Position numbers and translations under genes: made by a program. A stretch of 5,150 bases of DNA. It comes from a bacterium (GTDB lineage Bacteria; Spirochaetota; UBA4802; UBA5550). How positions within the stretch are numbered: the stretch's first letter is position 1; the number at the start of each line of letters is the position of its first letter. The notes beneath the pieces were generated by a model. It was not told the origin of the DNA. It saw only the letters and a program-made list of their open reading frames with translations, and searched no databases. The stretch spans positions 1 through 5,150 of the forward strand of contig JAAENB010000197.1 of the NCBI GenBank assembly GCA_024224995.1, read 5' to 3'. Below, in pieces: positions 1 through 5,150 of this stretch.

Positions 1-42
1 AAAAAAATTAACTTTACATCGTAATTTATCCCCATATTGGTA

Positions 43-177
43 ATGGGAAAATTATTCCTTCTGATGAAAATGATGCATTTGCCGGATTACAGCCATCTTA
101 AAGATCAGCGTAAATCAATTATTAATACATTGGATGATATAAGCGATTCTGCTTTTTTACGGTTGTTCAGTACGTGA
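43..177 (+). CDS. Short unrecognised open frame, possibly the 3' remnant of a gene
   Basis: This is a 44-codon open frame from ATG at 43 to TGA at 175-177. The product starts MGKLFLLMKMM and ends SDSAFLRLFST, with a charged middle (HLKDQRKSIINTLDD). I do not recognise a family. No Shine-Dalgarno sequence lies before the ATG at 43 or before the later in-frame ATGs at 64, 70 and 73, so independent translation is doubtful. The same frame stays open upstream to a TAA at 22-24 and is open again before that to the window edge, which fits the tail of a longer gene broken by a nonsense codon. It converges on the amidohydrolase gene with 22 bp between them. It may equally be non-coding spacer. Confidence 0.2.
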   Translation: MGKLFLLMKMMHLPDYSHLKDQRKSIINTLDDISDSAFLRLFST

Positions 178-199
178 TAGATAAGAAGGTATAAATCCG

Positions 200-1834
200 C
201 TACCGCACAACAACCCCCGCCTTAACCTCTTCATCAATCCTCCCCCGCTCCGCAACCTGCATCCCATTGATAAAAACAGCGTCAACCCCGGAACAGACCG
301 CGGAAGTATTTTCAGGAGTAGTATTGTCGCAGATGGTATTCCAGTCAAAGACCGTAATATCCGCGGGCAGTCCTTCTTTGAGTATACCCCGGTCCGTAAT
401 GCCGAAGCGTTCGGCAGAGGCACCGGTCATCTTCCGCACCGCCTCTTCAGGGGAGAGGAGACCTCTTTGCCGGGAGAGCTGTAAAATCCGGGGCAGGGAG
501 CCGAAGGCGGCAGGGTTCTGGAAGCCGCCCGGTTCAATCCAGGAGTCGGTCATGAACAGGGAGGCCGGGTGTTTAATGAGATCTATCATTATTTCTTCGT
601 TGCTGTATTTATACATAAGGACCCTGGCCGCAGTATTGCTTTTTTTAATAAGGTCAATGAAATTTTCGAACAGGGAAAGCCCGCGTTCTTTCGCGATATC
701 CGGCAGGAACATGCCGTTGAATTTTTCAAGCTCAGGATTGTTGGTATGAGTAACCTGGATATCACGATAATCGAAACCAACTATTTTAAAGCCCATCTTT
801 ATTTCCAGTTTGAGCCGTCGAAGCTGCGAGCGGTTCGTAAGACTGTGGGGCAGCCCGGCCAGGAACCAGGGCGGCAAAAAACCCGTGAGCAGGGAAGCGC
901 CGCAGTGATGAGCATAGGTATCGAACTGCACATCGAGCCCTTCTTTCCGGGCATTGTCAATAAGGGCCAGCACTGTTTCATAATTCTTCCATGTTTTGGT
1001 CCCAACAAAAATTAAGTGTGATATTTGCAGCCGAACCCCGGTTTTTCGCGCTATCTCAAGCATCTCTTTTATAGCAAGGATATTATGGGGAGTGCCCACA
1101 AAAGGAACCATGGGAAAGGCACCGGATAGAGTGGAAAATGCCCGCAAATGGACCGTAAGTATCCTGTCTTTCTTTTTGAGAAGACGGGCAATATCCAGAA
1201 ATTCTTCAGTAGGGGTAAACACACCCGGTTCATAGCCCAGGCCTAAGGAAATACCGCGCGCGCCCTGGTCAAGGGCTTCTTCCAGAAGCCGGAGCAGCTC
1301 AGCCGACTCTTCGGGATTCATGGGCGACGAGTCAAACCCGCGGATGGATGCCCGGGAAGTACCGTGCCCGGCCAGGTTAATTAAATTATGACTCATGGTA
1401 TTGTCCGAAAGGAATTGGAAATACTCTTCCATGGAAGACCACCGGATACCGCCGTGCCCGGCCTTAAACAGGTTATTCTCAATAAGGCTCTTATGCTGGT
1501 GATCTTTAAAACCGGCAACGCCAAAGCCGCAGTTTCCGCCAATGAAAGTGGTAATGCCCTGGGAAGTAAAGGGACTGGTAAATTCCGGTTTGTCCACGGC
1601 AGGGAGGAACCAGTCATTATGGGAATGCATGTCAATAAAGCCCGGAGCAATAATCTTGGAAGTGCAGTCAAGAATCCGGGTGCCCAGACCTTGAGTGGCA
1701 TCAATCTTCTGCTGCGATATCTCCTGAATTTTGCCGCTTTTAATATAAAGGTTGCCCTTTACTCCTTGAGAGCCGGAACCGTCTATTATGAGCCCGTTTT
1801 GCAGAACAATATTGGGTGGGTGCTTATCTGACAT
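200..1834 (-). CDS. N-acyl-D-amino-acid deacylase family amidohydrolase (D-aminoacylase-like)
   Basis: The 544-residue product is a metal-dependent amidohydrolase of the D-aminoacylase group (Amidohydro_3 type), expected to hydrolyse N-acyl-D-amino acids to a carboxylate and a free D-amino acid in the cytoplasm; no signal peptide is visible. A small N-terminal beta domain is followed by PGFIDMHSHND with the metal pair H70 and H72, then GGNCGFG with C102, the bridging metal ligand typical of this subfamily in place of a carboxylated lysine. H229 (TVHLR), H273 (ISHL) and D430 (MTDS) complete the expected metal and catalytic set. FDTYAHHCG (304-312), the KMTGASAERFGI block (468-479) and a C-terminal beta segment with VFINGMQV also fit. 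Length is normal for the family. ATG at 1834 is chosen because AGGGAGGAA precedes it; an upstream TTG would add eight residues but overlaps that site. Exact substrate is unknown: the usual GSDG and HPR motifs read MTDS and NPA here. Transcription is divergent from the ATPase. Confidence 0.9.
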   Translation of the reverse strand: MSDKHPPNIVLQNGLIIDGSGSQGVKGNLYIKSGKIQEISQQKIDATQGLGTRILDCTSKIIAPGFIDMHSHNDWFLPAVDKPEFTSPFTSQGITTFIGGNCGFGVAGFKDHQHKSLIENNLFKAGHGGIRWSSMEEYFQFLSDNTMSHNLINLAGHGTSRASIRGFDSSPMNPEESAELLRLLEEALDQGARGISLGLGYEPGVFTPTEEFLDIARLLKKKDRILTVHLRAFSTLSGAFPMVPFVGTPHNILAIKEMLEIARKTGVRLQISHLIFVGTKTWKNYETVLALIDNARKEGLDVQFDTYAHHCGASLLTGFLPPWFLAGLPHSLTNRSQLRRLKLEIKMGFKIVGFDYRDIQVTHTNNPELEKFNGMFLPDIAKERGLSLFENFIDLIKKSNTAARVLMYKYSNEEIMIDLIKHPASLFMTDSWIEPGGFQNPAAFGSLPRILQLSRQRGLLSPEEAVRKMTGASAERFGITDRGILKEGLPADITVFDWNTICDNTTPENTSAVCSGVDAVFINGMQVAERGRIDEEVKAGVVVR

Positions 1835-1840
1835 AATATT

Positions 1841-1849
1841 TTCCTCCCT
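1841..1849 (-). promoter_or_regulatory. Ribosome binding site of the amidohydrolase gene
   Basis: On the minus strand AGGGAGGAA lies 6 nt before the ATG at 1834-1832. This strong match decides the start: the TTG at 1858-1856, which opens the longest possible frame, has no such site upstream and would place the Shine-Dalgarno inside the coding sequence. Confidence 0.85.
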
Positions 1850-1858
1850 GGAGACCAA

Positions 1859-1887
1859 AAACTATTGCAGCAGCAAAGAACTGTCAA
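1859..1887 (-). promoter_or_regulatory. Candidate promoter of the amidohydrolase gene
   Basis: A perfect -35 box TTGACA reads on the minus strand from 1887 to 1882. With a 17-nt spacer the -10 position holds TAGTTT (1864-1859), which keeps only three of six consensus bases. A start near 1853 would give a very short leader that just includes the ribosome binding site. The weak -10 suggests either low basal activity or dependence on an activator; the real promoter could also lie further upstream. Confidence 0.45.
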
Positions 1888-1902
1888 GTCTAAAACACTT
1901 CC

Positions 1903-1930
1903 TTGTTCTTTGTTCTTTGTCCCTTGTCCT
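1903..1930. repeat. Four tandem heptamers, consensus TTGTYCY
   Basis: Four 7-bp units follow one another without gaps: TTGTTCT (1903), TTGTTCT (1910), TTGTCCC (1917) and TTGTCCT (1924). The first two are identical and the last two differ from them only by T-to-C changes. The array is pyrimidine-rich on the plus strand and lies between the two divergent promoters. Simple heptamer arrays of this type arise by replication slippage; a regulatory role is not shown. Confidence 0.8.
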
Positions 1931-1947
1931 TTTTACCTGTTTTATAG

Positions 1948-1961
1948 TTGACAGTTATCAA
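1948..1961. promoter_or_regulatory. FNR/CRP-like dyad overlapping the -35 box
   Basis: TTGACAGTTATCAA matches the FNR-type consensus TTGAT-N4-ATCAA at nine of ten defined bases, with C in place of T at position 5. Because half of it is also the -35 hexamer, part of the match comes for free. If bound here, a CRP/FNR-family protein would more likely repress than activate the ATPase promoter. Confidence 0.3.
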
Positions 1962-1977
1962 TTTTTTATACTATTTT
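1948..1977 (+). promoter_or_regulatory. Candidate sigma70-type promoter of the calcium ATPase gene
   Basis: A perfect -35 box TTGACA (1948-1953) is followed after 18 nt by TATTTT (1972-1977) as a -10 box. Transcription would begin near 1985 and give a leader of about 33 nt. TATACT at 1967-1972 is a better -10 match but only 13 nt from the -35 box, too close to pair with it. Confidence 0.55.
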
Positions 1978-1984
1978 AGTATAA
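1966..1984. promoter_or_regulatory. Perfect palindrome over the -10 region, candidate operator
   Basis: TTATACTA and TAGTATAA form perfect 8-bp arms around a TTT centre. The 19-bp dyad covers the whole proposed -10 box and reaches the likely start site, the usual place for a repressor operator. It is AT-rich, so chance is not excluded, and no regulator gene is in the window to pair with it. Confidence 0.45.
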
Positions 1985-2004
1985 GAATATATGTATATAA
2001 AAGC

Positions 2005-2008
2005 GGAG
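2005..2008 (+). promoter_or_regulatory. Ribosome binding site of the calcium ATPase gene
   Basis: GGAG lies 9 nt before the ATG at 2018, a normal spacing. It supports this start, after which the N-terminal LWHTKETERVL segment typical of P2-type ATPases follows directly. Confidence 0.7.
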
Positions 2009-2017
2009 TAAGCTAAA

Positions 2018-4834
2018 ATGACATTATGGCATACTAAAGAGACCGAAAGAGTTCTCATCGATATGAAATCAAATGCCCGGAAAGGGCTGGCTAATAAAGA
2101 CGCCCAAAAACGGTTGGAAAACCACGGACCAAATAAGCTGGAAGAGAAGGGGAGACGAAGCACGATTGCCATCTTTTTTTCGCAGTTTGTAGACGTAATG
2201 GTACTGATTCTTTTTATTGCCGCTGTTGTATCCCTTGCTTTAGGGGAATTTAAGGACGCCATTGTAATATTGATTATTGTATTGCTGAATACCCTTATAG
2301 GGTTCCGGCAGGAGCTTAAGGCCGAACAGGCAATGGCTTCATTAAAAAGGCTTTCCGTACCTGAAATACGGGTAAAGCGGGACGGCGTGGTAAAAGTGAT
2401 CCCTGCGGAAGAACTGGTACCCGGGGATATAATGCTGGTGGAATCGGGGAATATTGTACCGGCCGATGCCAGGATTATTGAAGCAGCCAACCTGCGGATA
2501 GAAGAGGCAACTCTTACGGGAGAGTCGGAGCCCGTGGAAAAGGAGACCGGGCTTCTTGAAGAAGAGAAGCTCACTATTGGAGACCGGAAGAATATGGCCT
2601 ATATGGGAACAATTGTAACCTATGGACGGGGAGAGGCTGTAGTAACAGAAACCGGAATGGATACGGAACTTGGCAAAATCGCAACCATGCTGCACGGGAT
2701 GGGAGAGGAAGATACTCCGCTGCAAAAACGGCTGGCAAAACTGGGCAAGACTCTTGCCCTGGCAGCGTTCGGGCTTATTATTTTAGTTGCTGGAATTGCC
2801 CTGCTCAATGGGGAGGATCCGGAAACCACGGTAATGGTAGCCATCAGCATGGCAGTTGCTGCAATTCCCGAGGGATTACCGGCAATTGTAACAATTGCCC
2901 TGGCTCTTGGAGCCCAGAGAATGCTGAAAAAGCAGTCCCTCATCCGTTACCTGCCGGCAGTTGAAACACTGGGATCGGTCACGGTAATTTGCTCCGACAA
3001 AACAGGAACTCTAACCCAGAACCGGATGACGGTAACAACAGTCGTAATGGAAGAGCAGACTTTTAATATGCAGAAACTTATAGATAAAGGGAGCGAAAAA
3101 GCCCCGGGTCATGATGTAGCCCTTCTTTTAATGGGAGGAACTCTTTGTAATGACGCGGTCCTGAGTAGAAAAAGTACCCATTCCGGAGAAGAGCTCAGTC
3201 CGGAGAAAGCCAGAAGCAGGTCTGTGGCTGAAATATATGAAGCAGTGGGAGATCCCACGGAAGGGGCCCTGGTAATCGCTGCCGAAGAGGTGGGAATACC
3301 CAAAGTTGGCCTGGAACAGGTTTTGCCCAGGGTTTCGGAACTGCCCTTTGATTCCGTAAGAAAGCGGATGACAACTATTCATGCAATAAGCGACAAAAAG
3401 AGTAAATTCCTGGAAAGTTATAATGCCATTACCGGTGAAGAAAAGAGTCACGCGGCATTTACCAAAGGATCGGCAGACGGACTTCTCAATGTCTCAAACC
3501 GGGTCATTATTGGAAATAAAATCGTAGAATTAAGTGATGAACACAAGCAGCGGATCAGGGCTCAGAACGAACAGATGGCAGGAGAAGGGATCAGGGTTCT
3601 TGGCATTGCCTATAAACCAATGGAAGAGAGTGAGATTAGCGATACAGCTTCTTATGAAAAAGACCTGGTCTTTATAGGAATGACCGGTATGATAGACCCG
3701 GTCCGGCCGGAAGTGAAGGACGCGGTAAAGACCTGTAAAGAGGCGGGAATCCGTCCTATTATGATAACGGGAGATCACCCGCTTACGGCCCTGCACATAG
3801 CAAAGGAGCTGGGTATTACGGAAGTGGATACGTTCCTTACGGGGCTGGATCTATCGGAGATATCTCCTGAAGAGCTTAAGGAAAAAGTTCTGGAAGTTTC
3901 GGTCTATGCCAGGGTTTCGCCCGAGCATAAGATGAATCTTATTAATGCACTTCAGGAAAAGGGCCATATTGTATCAATGACCGGGGACGGGGTAAATGAC
4001 GCCCCGGCTCTGAAGTCGGCAGACATTGGCGTGGCAATGGGAATTACGGGAACCGATGTATCCAAAGATTCCTCCGACATGGTGCTGATTGATGATAATT
4101 TTGCTACAATAGTTGCGGCAGTAAAAGAAGGCAGGACCATTTATGATAATATACGGAAATTTATAAAATATATCCTGGCCGGAAACACAGGGGAGATAAT
4201 AGTAATGCTCCTGGCCCCTCTTTTGGGTCTTGGCATGCCGCTGTATCCAATACAGATATTATGGATAAACCTGGTAACGGACGGGGCTCCGGGTATAGCT
4301 CTCGGGTATGAGCCTTCGGAAAAGGATACCATGAAACGGCCGCCCTATAAGCCGGATGAGTCTATCTTCGCCAGAGGGGTCGGCAGGCAGATTCTCTGGG
4401 TAGGGTCACTGGTGGGAGTTCTTTCCCTGTTAACGGGATTTTTCTTTTATACGGGAGAACCGGGAGCAGCAGTTCAAATGGGTCATGGAACCGAAGGAGA
4501 AGTAACAGGAACAGAATGGCAGACAATGATCTTTACCACGCTCACCTTTTGCCAGATGATGTTTGCCCTGTCGGTCCGGTCCGACAAACGGTCCCTGTTT
4601 ACCATGAATCCTTTTTCTAACTGGCCGCTGCTTGTGGCAGTATTCATTACCTTTGTGCTTCAGTTAGGGCTTATTTATATACCCGCACTACAGGATATTT
4701 TTAATACAACGGATTTAAGCCCGGTGCAATTGCTGACCTGTTTTGGAGTCAGTTTTACGGTAATAATCGCTGTTGAAATAGAGAAGTTTATTGTTCGCTT
4801 GTTGGATAAAAAGAACTCTCATAAAGAGCTCTGA
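2018..4834 (+). CDS. Calcium-transporting P-type ATPase (P2A, SERCA/PacL-like)
   Basis: The 938-residue protein is a complete P2-type ATPase expected to export Ca2+ from the cytoplasm at the cost of ATP. In order: cation-ATPase N domain (about 4-45), TM1-2 (51-95), actuator domain with TGES (167-170), TM3-4 (246-303) with PEGLP (284-288), the phosphorylation motif SDKTGT with D327, the nucleotide domain with KGSAD (483-487), the hinge motifs TGDHP (584) and TGDGVNDAP (655), then six C-terminal membrane segments. Ca2+ ligands known from SERCA are mostly kept: E285 in TM4, N723 and E726 in TM5, N751, T754 and D755 in TM6. The TM8 glutamate of SERCA (E908) aligns by eye with Q846, as in many bacterial pumps. 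The tail is short, with no calmodulin-type extension. Na+/K+-type or H+ transport is less likely given the NTGE and NLVTDG motifs. Neighbours do not form an operon with it. Confidence 0.93.
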   Translation: MTLWHTKETERVLIDMKSNARKGLANKDAQKRLENHGPNKLEEKGRRSTIAIFFSQFVDVMVLILFIAAVVSLALGEFKDAIVILIIVLLNTLIGFRQELKAEQAMASLKRLSVPEIRVKRDGVVKVIPAEELVPGDIMLVESGNIVPADARIIEAANLRIEEATLTGESEPVEKETGLLEEEKLTIGDRKNMAYMGTIVTYGRGEAVVTETGMDTELGKIATMLHGMGEEDTPLQKRLAKLGKTLALAAFGLIILVAGIALLNGEDPETTVMVAISMAVAAIPEGLPAIVTIALALGAQRMLKKQSLIRYLPAVETLGSVTVICSDKTGTLTQNRMTVTTVVMEEQTFNMQKLIDKGSEKAPGHDVALLLMGGTLCNDAVLSRKSTHSGEELSPEKARSRSVAEIYEAVGDPTEGALVIAAEEVGIPKVGLEQVLPRVSELPFDSVRKRMTTIHAISDKKSKFLESYNAITGEEKSHAAFTKGSADGLLNVSNRVIIGNKIVELSDEHKQRIRAQNEQMAGEGIRVLGIAYKPMEESEISDTASYEKDLVFIGMTGMIDPVRPEVKDAVKTCKEAGIRPIMITGDHPLTALHIAKELGITEVDTFLTGLDLSEISPEELKEKVLEVSVYARVSPEHKMNLINALQEKGHIVSMTGDGVNDAPALKSADIGVAMGITGTDVSKDSSDMVLIDDNFATIVAAVKEGRTIYDNIRKFIKYILAGNTGEIIVMLLAPLLGLGMPLYPIQILWINLVTDGAPGIALGYEPSEKDTMKRPPYKPDESIFARGVGRQILWVGSLVGVLSLLTGFFFYTGEPGAAVQMGHGTEGEVTGTEWQTMIFTTLTFCQMMFALSVRSDKRSLFTMNPFSNWPLLVAVFITFVLQLGLIYIPALQDIFNTTDLSPVQLLTCFGVSFTVIIAVEIEKFIVRLLDKKNSHKEL

Positions 4835-4875
4835 GAAGTTTTTCTTTGAAAAAGCTCTTATAAAGAGCTCTGAGA
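4821..4875. repeat. 16-bp direct repeat spanning the ATPase stop codon
   Basis: ATAAAGAGCTCTGAGA occurs at 4821-4836 and again, identically, at 4860-4875, 39 bp apart. The first copy contains the last codons and TGA stop of the ATPase; the second is intergenic. Similarity continues upstream in weaker form (AGAACTCTC against AGCTCTT). Each copy includes the palindrome AGAGCTCT. Confidence 0.8.
4853..4869. other. Small hairpin just after the ATPase gene
   Basis: AGCTCTT (4853-4859) and AAGAGCT (4863-4869) form perfect 7-bp arms with a 3-nt loop. No T-run follows, so it is not a standard intrinsic terminator. The left arm could instead pair with the same AAGAGCT in the first repeat copy (4824-4830). 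It may stabilise the mRNA end or be a mobile-element hairpin. Confidence 0.4.
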
Positions 4876-4883
4876 TCAAAACC

Positions 4884-4904
4884 CCGCAAAAAACGGCTTT
4901 TTTT
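4884..4904 (+). terminator. Weak candidate terminator after the ATPase gene
   Basis: CCG (4884-4886) and CGG (4894-4896) bracket a CAAAAAA loop and are followed by C and seven T residues. The T-run suits an intrinsic terminator, but a 3-bp GC stem is short, so efficiency is doubtful. No better candidate lies between the ATPase stop and 5024. Confidence 0.25.
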
Positions 4905-4943
4905 GAAAAAAATTCAATTTTATGCAAAAAAAGTCAAAAAAAA
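4888..4943. other. A-tract cluster, possible bent DNA
   Basis: Runs of A lie at 4888-4893, 4906-4912, 4926-4932 and 4936-4943. Their centres are about 18.5, 20 and 10.5 bp apart, near multiples of the helical repeat, and a T7 run lies at 4898-4904. Such phasing is known to curve DNA. The cluster sits upstream of the transposase-like gene. Confidence 0.35.
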
Positions 4944-4980
4944 TTTCATCAAAAGGCCTTCCCATTCGTCCTATTAATGA

Positions 4981-5016
4981 GGGGTAAAAAAGTTTGCCCC
5001 AAAAACCTGTTTTGGG
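4981..5016 (+). promoter_or_regulatory. Two mutually exclusive hairpins in the leader of the transposase-like gene
   Basis: Hairpin A pairs GGGGTAAA (4981-4988) with TTTGCCCC (4993-5000), including one T-G wobble. Hairpin B pairs CCCAAAA (4998-5004) with TTTTGGG (5010-5016) around a 5-nt loop. They compete for the CCC at 4998-5000, and hairpin B takes the first three G residues of the Shine-Dalgarno sequence. Formation of A would free the ribosome binding site and B would partly hide it. IS200 is known to limit transposase translation with a leader stem-loop over its ribosome binding site, so this layout fits the family. Its operation here is inferred. Confidence 0.5.
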
Positions 5017-5020
5017 AGGA
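5014..5020 (+). promoter_or_regulatory. Ribosome binding site of the transposase-like gene
   Basis: GGGAGGA ends 4 nt before the ATG at 5025. It supports this start over an in-frame ATG at 4977, which has no Shine-Dalgarno sequence. Its first three bases fall in a leader hairpin. Confidence 0.75.
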
Positions 5021-5024
5021 AAAT

Positions 5025-5150
5025 ATGGCATATCCGGAAAGAACGTGTGAAGCGGGATTAACCTATCACACCTGGTCCCGCTGCCGTCAGTGGAAAAAGT
5101 TAATGAAAGATAACAAGGTAAAGCATCTGCTTGTGCGGATACTCAAAGAT
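5025..5150 (+). CDS. Probable IS200-like (Y1, HUH) transposase, N-terminal fragment
   Basis: Only the first 42 codons are present; the gene runs off the right edge. The start MAYPERTCEAGLTYHTWSRC followed by a basic helix-like stretch (RQWKKLMKD) and HLLVRILKD resembles, from memory, the N-terminus of Y1_Tnp proteins (IS200-like transposases and REP-associated relatives), which carry an early beta strand of the type YHVWSR before the HUH metal site. The HUH motif and catalytic tyrosine would lie outside the window, so the assignment rests on a short segment. ATG at 5025 is chosen for its GGGAGGA site. The frame is open upstream as far as 4782, well into the ATPase gene, without a better start. 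The leader hairpins match how IS200 family members restrain their transposase. It may be mobile or a domesticated single-copy relative. Confidence 0.55.
   Translation, partial: MAYPERTCEAGLTYHTWSRCRQWKKLMKDNKVKHLLVRILKD

Noticed and set aside
141..158. AAGC/GCTT hairpin followed by a T-run as an intrinsic terminator
   Set aside because: The stem is only 4 bp and it lies within the weak open frame rather than after it, so the support is too thin.
569..1015. Plus-strand open frame of 148 codons inside the amidohydrolase gene
   Set aside because: It is antisense to conserved enzyme motifs, has no ribosome binding site and shows no family resemblance; it reflects the codon pattern of the real gene.
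1835..1858. TTG at 1858 as start of the amidohydrolase, adding eight residues
   Set aside because: The added codons overlap the strong AGGGAGGAA site that serves the ATG at 1834, and no such site precedes the TTG.
1903..1930. CRISPR-like reading of the short repeats
   Set aside because: Units are 7 bp and contiguous with no spacers; no cas gene is present.
1966..2574. Minus-strand open frame of 202 codons over the 5' half of the ATPase gene
   Set aside because: It is antisense to the N, actuator and TM1-2 regions, is serine-rich low-complexity sequence as expected of a shadow frame, and runs into the promoter region.
4715..4927. Minus-strand open frame of 70 codons across the ATPase end and spacer
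   Set aside because: It is antisense to the last membrane segment, has no ribosome binding site and its product is biased by A/T runs and the direct repeat.
4835..5024. REP-type GTAG hairpins or inverted-repeat IS ends next to the transposase-like gene
   Set aside because: No GTAG-led hairpin and no long terminal inverted repeat could be seen; the right side of any element is outside the window.

Overview
The window holds two complete genes arranged divergently, the 5' end of a third gene, and two information-rich intergenic stretches. From left to right: a short AT-rich edge with one weak 44-codon open frame (1-199); a minus-strand metal-dependent amidohydrolase of the N-acyl-D-amino-acid deacylase family (200-1834); a 183-bp divergent control region (1835-2017); a plus-strand P2A-type calcium-transporting ATPase of 938 residues (2018-4834); a 190-bp AT-rich spacer with repeats, A-tracts and competing hairpins (4835-5024); and the first 42 codons of a probable IS200-like (Y1, HUH) transposase (5025 to the window edge).

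The organism is a bacterium with mixed AT/GC codon use, strong GGAGG-type ribosome binding sites and sigma70-like TTGACA boxes. The N-terminus of the last gene resembles, from memory, Y1-type transposase-like proteins of spirochaetes and other anaerobes, but taxonomy cannot be settled from this window. Nothing indicates a plasmid, a phage or a CRISPR locus.

The two main genes have no obvious shared pathway. The amidohydrolase would release amino acids from N-acyl-D-amino acids in the cytoplasm (scavenging or detoxification); the ATPase would pump Ca2+ out of the cytoplasm. They share the region 1835-2017, where each promoter begins with the same 9-mer TTGACAGTT on opposite strands. The ATPase promoter also overlaps a perfect 8-bp-arm palindrome and a near-match to an FNR/CRP-type site, so local control by a DNA-binding regulator is plausible.

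I see no convincing new multi-gene system. The signals most worth following are the leader of the transposase-like gene, where two hairpins compete for the same CCC and one of them captures the Shine-Dalgarno sequence, and the compact operator-like architecture of the divergent promoter region.
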